Positions 12,268 through 17,217 of a stretch of DNA of 17,217 nt are shown piece by piece. Under the pieces are notes generated by a model, which made no database searches, was not told the origin of the DNA, and worked only from the letters and a program-made list of their open reading frames with translations. The stretch's first letter is position 1, and every line of letters starts with the position of its first letter. The translations under genes were made by a program, and so were the position numbers. Source of the DNA: CAYTGG01 sp964581415 (GTDB taxonomy: Archaea; Nanobdellota; Nanobdellia; Pacearchaeales; GW2011-AR1); assembly GCA_964581415.1 (NCBI GenBank), contig CAZOOJ010000005.1, positions 1 to 17,217 on the forward strand, in the 5' to 3' direction.

Positions 12268-13539
12268 TCTTTTTCTTCTTCTGGATTTTAGACTTTTCAC
12301 ATATTTTTTTAATAGCATTTTCTTTTTCAGATGAGTGAACCCAACAAGTTTAGAATATCTTTCTATATCCCTTATATCAAGATAATATATTTTCTTATAT
12401 CTTGCTCTTGAATTAAATTGAAATTTTATATCATTTGAGTTTATCTTTAAAAAATTTAAAATTTCCTTAATTCCTTCAAGCAGATTGAAATTAGCAGAAG
12501 TAAGCCTAATTGAATGAGAATAAACTGTTGCTTCATCATCGACAAATGCTCTTATTCCAAAACACAAATTTCTATTACTAATCTGAAAAATTTTATCTGA
12601 GATTGCACTGTCAAAAGTCCTGCTATTAACCTTATAAAAATTTTCAATTACTTCTGCTAAAACTCTTGGAAATTTAACAGAATTTTCCTGCTCATAAACG
12701 GGGACATATCCAAAAATCTTCAAGTCATCTTTAAATTCTTCTAGAAGTTCATTACAAGTATTTCTATAATTTGCATTTTCATTTTTATTTCCAGAATAAC
12801 CATCACCCAATAAATGAAACAATAACCTAATCAATTCAGGAGATTCCCTTATTGGAAAATGAGGATTTTTTATTGGATTGCCTGCCTGCATTCTATACAT
12901 TAAAACATGCTTTTCTATTTCTGCCATAGAAAATTCTTCTCTGCTATCTTCAACCAAATATTTAGAAATTAATTTCAATTTAGATAAAGGAATAAACTGA
13001 AGACCAATTTTATCTGCTTTGTAATCTTTTTGCTCTCCGCGAAACCAACAAGATAATCTTCCTGCACTAACTCCAATTGCATTTGCTAACTTTGTTAAAG
13101 AACCAAATAAATCGTAAGCAGAAATCAATAATTCTTGTCTGTAATTATCTTCCAAATAAACAAAGATATAATCAGGAAAATCATCCAAATGAATTCCTTT
13201 AAAATCTCGTCTGTTTGTGAGTTCTTTAGCCCATTTTTTCCCATATTTTTTCTCAAGAACAGGGTGAGCTTTTTTCATGTAATCGCTTCTTATTTGTTTT
13301 ATAGTTCCAGAAAAAATTGTTTTCGGAAATTCAACTTTCAAATAATCAACTATCTTAATTAAAACTTCTTTAGGAACATATCTCACAACTCCTCTCTTAT
13401 ATTTGCTCAGAGAAGATTTTGTTATTCCAAGATAACTACTCACTTCATCAAAACCCCCCTTAAACTTTTTAATAAGATTGTTAAATAATTCTTTCTGTTT
13501 TTTCTCGTCAATTTTTATTCTAATTTCTTCTGGATTCAT
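12253..13539 (-). CDS. Double HTH plus LAGLIDADG-domain protein (homing endonuclease-like)
   Basis: The 428-aa protein carries an N-terminal helix-turn-helix at about 18-68 (SSYLGITKSSLSKYKRG), a second at about 136-195 (LANAIGVSAGRLSCWFRG) and a two-motif LAGLIDADG region at about 233-405. Motif 1 is LLFHLLGDG (239-247), with Asp246 at the catalytic position. Motif 2 is IRAFVDDEA (329-337), with Glu at the equivalent place. The C-terminus is strongly basic (KSRRRKRLLKS). It may be a freestanding homing endonuclease or a domesticated transcription factor in the way of bacterial WhiA. It is divergent from the zinc-ribbon gene, overlaps ftsY at its 3' end, and its TATA box overlaps a dyad. Confidence 0.8.
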   Translation of the reverse strand: MNPEEIRIKIDEKKQKELFNNLIKKFKGGFDEVSSYLGITKSSLSKYKRGVVRYVPKEVLIKIVDYLKVEFPKTIFSGTIKQIRSDYMKKAHPVLEKKYGKKWAKELTNRRDFKGIHLDDFPDYIFVYLEDNYRQELLISAYDLFGSLTKLANAIGVSAGRLSCWFRGEQKDYKADKIGLQFIPLSKLKLISKYLVEDSREEFSMAEIEKHVLMYRMQAGNPIKNPHFPIRESPELIRLLFHLLGDGYSGNKNENANYRNTCNELLEEFKDDLKIFGYVPVYEQENSVKFPRVLAEVIENFYKVNSRTFDSAISDKIFQISNRNLCFGIRAFVDDEATVYSHSIRLTSANFNLLEGIKEILNFLKINSNDIKFQFNSRARYKKIYYLDIRDIERYSKLVGFTHLKKKMLLKKYVKSLKSRRRKRLLKS

Positions 13540-13561
13540 TTTATATACTTATTAAATAATA

Positions 13562-13585
13562 TACTATATTAGTAAAAGTACTTTT
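13562..13585. promoter_or_regulatory. Dyads at the LAGLIDADG-gene promoter
   Basis: TACTA-tat-TAGTA (13562-13574) overlaps a TATA-like TATAGTAT on minus, about 21-28 nt before the ATG (leaderless spacing). It runs straight into the 12-bp palindrome AAAAGTACTTTT (13574-13585). The AGTA/TACT core recurs in the neighbouring dyad at 13622-13642, which suggests one regulator for both divergent genes. Confidence 0.5.
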
Positions 13586-13621
13586 TAAATGTTTCTATTA
13601 TAAAATAATATACAAAAGATT

Positions 13622-13642
13622 TATATACTATTGAAGTATATA
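13622..13642. promoter_or_regulatory. Dyad at the zinc-ribbon gene promoter
   Basis: TATATACT-attga-AGTATATA is a perfect 8-bp inverted repeat. It overlaps the likely TATA box (TTTATATA, about 13620-13627), 22-29 nt before the ATG at 13649, so a bound protein would block initiation. Confidence 0.55.
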
Positions 13643-13648
13643 TTATAT

Positions 13649-13813
13649 ATGCCAATAATAGAAATAAAGAAAAGAGGATTCAAATGCACAAGATGTAACC
13701 ATGAATGGATTCCCCATAATATAAAAAATAAACCAACTGTATGCCCTAAATGTAAAAGTCCTTATTGGGATAAACCCAAGAAGAAGAAAAAATTAAAATT
13801 ATCACAAGATTGA
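13649..13813 (+). CDS. Zinc-ribbon protein (54 aa), divergent partner of LAGLIDADG gene
   Basis: MPIIEIKKRGFKCTRCNHEW leads to a second pair in VCPKCKSPYWDKP, so CxxC (13-16) and CPKC (about 32-35) make a zinc ribbon. The C-terminus is lysine-rich (KKKKKLKLSQD). A longer TTG start at 13631 is possible, but the ATG at 13649 is preferred because a TATA box lies about 29 nt upstream. The CPKCKSPYWDKP pattern is common in small archaeal zinc-ribbon proteins, some next to toxin or regulator genes. Its stop overlaps the ftsY-like remnant. It may be cargo or a co-regulator of the LAGLIDADG element. Confidence 0.8.
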   Translation: MPIIEIKKRGFKCTRCNHEWIPHNIKNKPTVCPKCKSPYWDKPKKKKKLKLSQD

Positions 13814-13856
13814 AGTTTTTGACAAAAAAAAGTTCATTAAAGAGTTGGGATTGTAA
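13812..13856 (+). pseudogene. Remnant of an ftsY 3' end
   Basis: In one frame this reads E-V-FDKKKFIKELGL-stop. The intact FtsY ends P-FNKKEFIKSLGL-E-stop: 9 of 12 residues are identical and the remaining three differ by plausible substitutions. Codons differ (24 of 36 bases match by eye), so it is not a fresh duplication. It begins within the stop codon of the zinc-ribbon gene and is not preceded by a coding region in its frame. It probably marks where the original ftsY tail was cut off by insertion of the divergent gene pair. Confidence 0.55.
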
Positions 13857-13932
13857 CTAAAAAAGAGAAGTCTTAAAAACTCCAAAAATCATCCAATTTC
13901 AAGATAAATCAAAATATCTCCTTAATTCTAAA

Positions 13933-15078
13933 ATGAAAAATAGACCAATGCCATTAGAAAGGAAAATCATAGCTTGTCCTGAAGACTACTTCCCATTATC
14001 AGAACAATGTAATGTGATTGGAGCATTTAATCCAGGAGCAACGCTAATAAAAAACGAACAGGGGAATCTAGAAACTTTGCTGATGATACGAGTCGCAGAA
14101 AAAGTGCCAAATAAAAAATTCTTATTACCTTTTTTTGAAATTAGAAATGAAGAACATTTAAAAGAATGGAAAATAAATTTTGATGAGCCTTCAGAAAAAG
14201 AAATAAATAAATGTTATAAAAAGTCTGTAGAATTAAAAAATGGTGTTAATAGATTAAGACATATATCTTTGCCGAGGTTAATGAAATTAAATAGTGAAGG
14301 AGAAATTATAGAAAAAAATCAAGAACCTTGTTTATATCCCTCGTGGGAATTTGAAAGATTTGGAATAGAAGACATAAGAATAACATCGATAGAAGATAGA
14401 AGATATATCTTAACATATGTTTGCCCGCATAGAGAATTTGGAGTTTCAACAGCATTTAAAATAACAAAAGATTTTAACACATTTGAAGAAACAATAAAAG
14501 AAAATACTCCAAGACCAATTTTCTCTGGCATCAAAGATGTTGTAGTTTTTCCAGAAAAAGTTCCAAGTCCTTCAAGAACAGAAATCTTGAAAAAAGAAGA
14601 CAAATTATATACTGCACTTGTAAGGCCAAATGCATTTCAAGACATCAGCACACCAGGAATTTGGGTATCTTATTCCCCAGATTTAGTTCATTGGGGGCAA
14701 GAACATAGATTAACTATTTCAAAAGAAGGAGAAATAACTGGAACAGGAACTCCTCCAATAAAAATAGAGAATAAATGGTTTGCAGCTTATCATGAAACAA
14801 CAAGAAATCAAAAAAAAGAATCTGTATATAGCACAAAACTAATGAGAATGAATTTAAAAGAACCTTGGAAAGAATTCAAATCATCAGAAATTCTTTTAGA
14901 AAGAAACGATTATCTTTACTTACTTCCAGAAAGAGGATACATTCCAAACGTGGTTTTTACATCAGCTAAAACAGAACAAGACGGAATTACAACATTGTAT
15001 TCAGGAATTGACGACACCTGGACAGTAATGGACAAATTCTATACAGAAGACTTATTTAAATTCATAGAAGAAAGTTAA
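13933..15078 (+). CDS. GH130-family glycoside phosphorylase/hydrolase (beta-mannoside type)
   Basis: This 381-aa cytosolic enzyme has the five-bladed-propeller GH130 motifs: GAFNPGATL (30-38), SLPRL (112-116), GIEDIRIT (144-151) with D147 as the likely catalytic acid, YSPDLVHWG (247-255), GTGTPPI (270-276), YHETT (286-290) and YIPNVVF near 337-343. Members phosphorolyse or hydrolyse beta-mannosides, often beta-1,2-linked; the substrate here is not decidable. Length is near normal (about 330-390). The gene stands alone between SRP genes, with no obvious sugar neighbours. Several codons near residues 37-54 (ACG, CGA, GTC, CTG) are less usual here and might reflect acquisition from another lineage. 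Confidence 0.87.
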   Translation: MKNRPMPLERKIIACPEDYFPLSEQCNVIGAFNPGATLIKNEQGNLETLLMIRVAEKVPNKKFLLPFFEIRNEEHLKEWKINFDEPSEKEINKCYKKSVELKNGVNRLRHISLPRLMKLNSEGEIIEKNQEPCLYPSWEFERFGIEDIRITSIEDRRYILTYVCPHREFGVSTAFKITKDFNTFEETIKENTPRPIFSGIKDVVVFPEKVPSPSRTEILKKEDKLYTALVRPNAFQDISTPGIWVSYSPDLVHWGQEHRLTISKEGEITGTGTPPIKIENKWFAAYHETTRNQKKESVYSTKLMRMNLKEPWKEFKSSEILLERNDYLYLLPERGYIPNVVFTSAKTEQDGITTLYSGIDDTWTVMDKFYTEDLFKFIEES

Positions 15079-15146
15079 CCAAAAACCCATTATCCCACCA
15101 AAACTTTAATAACTTCTTCTTTATTCATAAAAACAAATAAATATCA

Positions 15147-15173
15147 GCTCGGAAAGTTGCAAACTGCCGAAGC
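15147..15173 (+). promoter_or_regulatory. Hairpin in SRP54 upstream region
   Basis: GCT CGG aa AGTT gca AACT g CCG a AGC folds as an imperfect 10-bp stem with a 3-nt loop, 16 nt before the SRP54 ATG. It is markedly GC-richer than nearby spacers. No Shine-Dalgarno is visible. A TATA-like element in the AT-rich stretch at 15119-15145 would place this in the leader or across the start site. Confidence 0.35.
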
Positions 15174-15188
15174 ATATGAACAATCGCT

Positions 15189-16574
15189 ATGTTAGAAAAA
15201 TTAGGAGAAACAATAAGAAAAGCAACAGACAGAATAGCAAATGCTATATTTTTAGATAAGAATTTAGTGGATTCTATCATAAGAGATTTGCAAAGAGCAC
15301 TTATTGAAGCAGATGTTAATATTCTTTTAGTAAAACAATTAAGCGATGAGATAAAAGAAGTGGCTAAAAATGAAAGAATTAAAGAGATAGATAAAAAAGA
15401 GCATACAATAAAATTACTTCATGATAGACTTTTAGAAATTTTAGGAGAATACAAAGAATTGAAACTTGAAAAAAAACAGAATAGAATAATGCTTCTGGGT
15501 TTGTATGGTTGTGGAAAAACAACAACAATTTCAAAATTAGGAAATTATTTTTCAAAAAGAGGAAAAAAAGTTGCTCTAATCAGTTTAGATGTTCATCGTC
15601 CTGCTGCAAAAGAACAGCTAAAACAACTTGCAGAAAAAAATAATCTTTCTTGTTTTGTAAATCTCAAAAACAACAAGAAAAAGGCCTTAGAAGACTGGAA
15701 AGAATTTGAATCCAAATTAAAAAATTATGATTTAATATTAATCGATACAGCAGGAAGGCATACTTTAGATAAAGAATTAATCAAAGAAATAAAAGAATTA
15801 AAAAAAGAAATTAAGCCCACAGAAACTATTTTAGTTATGCCTGCTGACATAGGGCAAGCTGCAAAAGCTCAGGCTTCTCAATTCAGTGAAAATGTAAATA
15901 TTTCTGGAGTTATAATAACAAGAATGGATTCAAGTGCAAAAGGAGGAGGAGTTTTAACAGCATGTAAAGAAACCAATGCACCTGTTTATTTTATAGGAAC
16001 AGGCGAAAAGATAAATGATATTGAGAGATTTAATCCTAGTTCTTTTTTATCAAGATTATTAGGAAAAGGAGATTTAGATTCTTTAATAGAAAAAATAAGA
16101 TTAGTAACAGATAAAAAATCAGAAGAAAAAATAAAAAAAAGCGTAAAAGATGGAAAATTAAGTTTAGAAGATGTTATTGGACAAGTGAAATCAATGAATT
16201 CTTTAGGAGGTTTTGAAAAGATAAGAGGAATGATTCCAGGTTTTTCTAAAGTAAAAGATAAAATTCCAGATGAGAAATTAGAAAATCAGCAGGAAAAAAT
16301 TTCAAAATGGGAGCATATTATTAAATCAATGACTTCAGAAGAAAAAGAAAATCCTGAAATTTTAGAAAAACAAACTTCAAGAATAAGCAGAATCGCAAAA
16401 GGTTCTGGAGTTGCAAATAGTGAAGTGAGAGCTTTATTAAAACAGTACAAAATGCTTAACAGCCTTATAAAAGATGGTTTTAATGACGAAACAGATTTTT
16501 CAAAGGGTTTAAGTCAAAAACAAATGATGAAATTAGCAAAGAAATTTGGAAAGAAAAAAATCAGAAGATTTTAG
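15189..16574 (+). CDS. srp54: Signal recognition particle 54 kDa protein (Ffh/SRP54)
   Basis: This 461-aa GTPase binds signal sequences and SRP RNA and delivers nascent chains to FtsY. It has an N domain (1-95), then a G domain with P-loop GLYGCGKTT (104-112), DVHRPAA (134-140), DTAGR (186-190), TRMD (244-247) and a DSSAKGGG loop (247-254). The M domain at about 295-450 is methionine-bearing and includes the RNA-binding RIAKGSGVANSEVRALLKQY (401-420). The basic C-terminus is KKFGKKKIRRF. Length is usual for archaea. The P-loop has YGC where QGS is common, a conservative change. Its partner FtsY is encoded 2.9 kb upstream on the same strand. Confidence 0.95.
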   Translation: MLEKLGETIRKATDRIANAIFLDKNLVDSIIRDLQRALIEADVNILLVKQLSDEIKEVAKNERIKEIDKKEHTIKLLHDRLLEILGEYKELKLEKKQNRIMLLGLYGCGKTTTISKLGNYFSKRGKKVALISLDVHRPAAKEQLKQLAEKNNLSCFVNLKNNKKKALEDWKEFESKLKNYDLILIDTAGRHTLDKELIKEIKELKKEIKPTETILVMPADIGQAAKAQASQFSENVNISGVIITRMDSSAKGGGVLTACKETNAPVYFIGTGEKINDIERFNPSSFLSRLLGKGDLDSLIEKIRLVTDKKSEEKIKKSVKDGKLSLEDVIGQVKSMNSLGGFEKIRGMIPGFSKVKDKIPDEKLENQQEKISKWEHIIKSMTSEEKENPEILEKQTSRISRIAKGSGVANSEVRALLKQYKMLNSLIKDGFNDETDFSKGLSQKQMMKLAKKFGKKKIRRF

Positions 16575-16628
16575 ATATTATTTTTATAAAAATATTAGAA
16601 CACTTTTATCAATATTAAGATAGTAAAA

Positions 16629-16649
16629 ACATTTTGTTTAATAAAATGT
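16629..16649 (+). terminator. Hairpin downstream of SRP54 (possible terminator or 3'-end stem)
   Basis: ACATTTT-GTTTAAT-AAAATGT is a perfect 7-bp stem with a 7-nt loop, 55 nt after the SRP54 stop. T-rich sequence lies in the arm rather than after the stem, so terminator function is uncertain. Confidence 0.3.
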
Positions 16650-16727
16650 ATAGTAAAATTACTTATTTATTAAATATCAACAATAGATAATTATTTCAAG
16701 CAGATACTCTCACAAGGCTTTGGAAAC

Positions 16728-16745
16728 ATATATATATATATATAT
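16728..16745. repeat. (AT)9 dinucleotide repeat
   Basis: Nine AT units in a row abut the left edge of repeat copy B. It may be a slippage-prone junction; copy A has only GTGTATAT at the corresponding edge. Confidence 0.9.
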
Positions 16746-16907
16746 TTTCTAAAATTTTATTTGATAATAATTGATATATCTGAGGGATATAATTCCTAAG
16801 AAATTAATTAATTAATAGGGAAATTACTTCTATAATCTATGAGATTCTGCATAGTTATAATTAATAATTGGAGATATTTGTCTTTTTTTAAGGAATTTCC
16901 AAAAGCC
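16741..16907 (+). repeat. Dispersed noncoding repeat, copy B (about 167 bp)
   Basis: This is the second copy of the 5444-5611 element, same orientation and nearly the same length, with small insertions (an extra ATTAATTA-like unit and TATAAT). In this copy AATTCCT (16791-16797) can pair perfectly with AGGAATT (16891-16897), closing almost the whole element. Copy A can make only a shifted CTCT/AGAG pairing, so structure conservation is undecided. It lies between SRP54 and a minus-strand gene and is not coding. Confidence 0.75.
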
Positions 16908-16937
16908 TCCTAAAATAATACTTTTCAATCTAAGAAA

Positions 16938-17217
16938 TTATAAATCATAAGGACCATACATAGTGTATCCATAACCCAAAGTATCATAATCTAAAACAAC
17001 ATAAAAATTTCCACAAATTTTAGCATTTCTCCAATGAATAGCACAATTTTCTTCTATGTCTTCTTCACAAATTTTTTCAAAATACCAAATAATTTTAGGA
17101 TATTCTTTTGTATCTGCGCATAAAAGATTATCTGATTTATAATCATTTTCTTCCTCAGAGATGAAATATTCAGAAAAAGGATTTTTAGAAAAATTGTATA
17201 TTTCATGATGATCAATA
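16938..17217 (-). CDS. Hypothetical Cys-rich protein, C-terminus (5' end beyond window)
   Basis: The frame is open from the right edge through 92 codons to a TAA at 16938. The visible part includes IDHHEIYNFSKNPFSEYF, an acidic SEEENDYKSDN, four cysteines (CADTKEY, KICEEDIEENC, AKICGNFYVV) and a tyrosine/glycine-rich end (GYGYTMYGPYDL). Uninterrupted coding over 280 nt with sensible residues supports a real gene. Cysteines and aromatic residues fit an exported protein, but no signal region is in view. No family was recognised. Confidence 0.7.
   Translation of the reverse strand, partial: IDHHEIYNFSKNPFSEYFISEEENDYKSDNLLCADTKEYPKIIWYFEKICEEDIEENCAIHWRNAKICGNFYVVLDYDTLGYGYTMYGPYDL

Overview
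The window is a stretch of a small, very AT-rich archaeal chromosome. Archaeal markers are ribosomal proteins eL44/L44e and eS1/S3Ae, a GINS replication protein, archaeal-type phosphoglycerate mutase, archaeal SRP54 and FtsY, TATA-box promoters and leaderless genes. The low GC, short dense genes and surface proteins with pilin-like leaders beginning QATIF suggest a DPANN archaeon (Woesearchaeota/Pacearchaeota-like). That placement is inference, because no rRNA is present.

Layout. (1) 1-3308, minus: a surface operon. It holds a 46-aa possible regulator, a 622-aa pilin-like anchored protein, two tiny membrane proteins (34 and 58 aa) and a large exported protein that runs off the left edge. Its promoter lies beside a pair of dyads. 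(2) 3505-4109, minus: two small membrane proteins built from one repeated unit. (3) 4170-5743, plus: tRNA-Val(GAC), L44e, eS1, a noncoding repeat (copy A) and a tRNA-Thr(UGU) with unusual bases. (4) 5744-6008: noncoding, with nested inverted repeats. (5) 6009-8834, minus: an eight-gene putative metal-homeostasis operon, DUF5320 - DUF134 regulator - two half-size permease proteins - NifX-like - 2-TM protein - YbjQ/UPF0145 - zinc ribbon. Its promoter is framed by a perfect 9-bp inverted repeat. (6) 8959-10809, minus: apgM and a GINS gene. (7) 11173-16574: the SRP GTPases ftsY and SRP54, separated by a divergent gene pair (a double-HTH LAGLIDADG protein and a zinc ribbon) and a GH130-family glycoside enzyme. 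(8) 16575-17217: repeat copy B and the C-terminus of a minus-strand hypothetical protein.

Most notable: directly after the zinc-ribbon gene, about 1.55 kb beyond the end of intact ftsY, lies a short in-frame stretch ending in a stop that reads FDKKKFIKELGL, against FNKKEFIKSLGL at the FtsY C-terminus. The LAGLIDADG gene also overlaps the ftsY 3' end by 15 bp. The simplest reading is that a homing-type element inserted at the 3' end of ftsY and brought its own replacement tail, leaving the original tail as a remnant.

Nine coding sequences too short for routine ORF calls, or cut by the window edge or reset to a later start, were placed by hand translation. All family assignments come from motif recognition without database searches.
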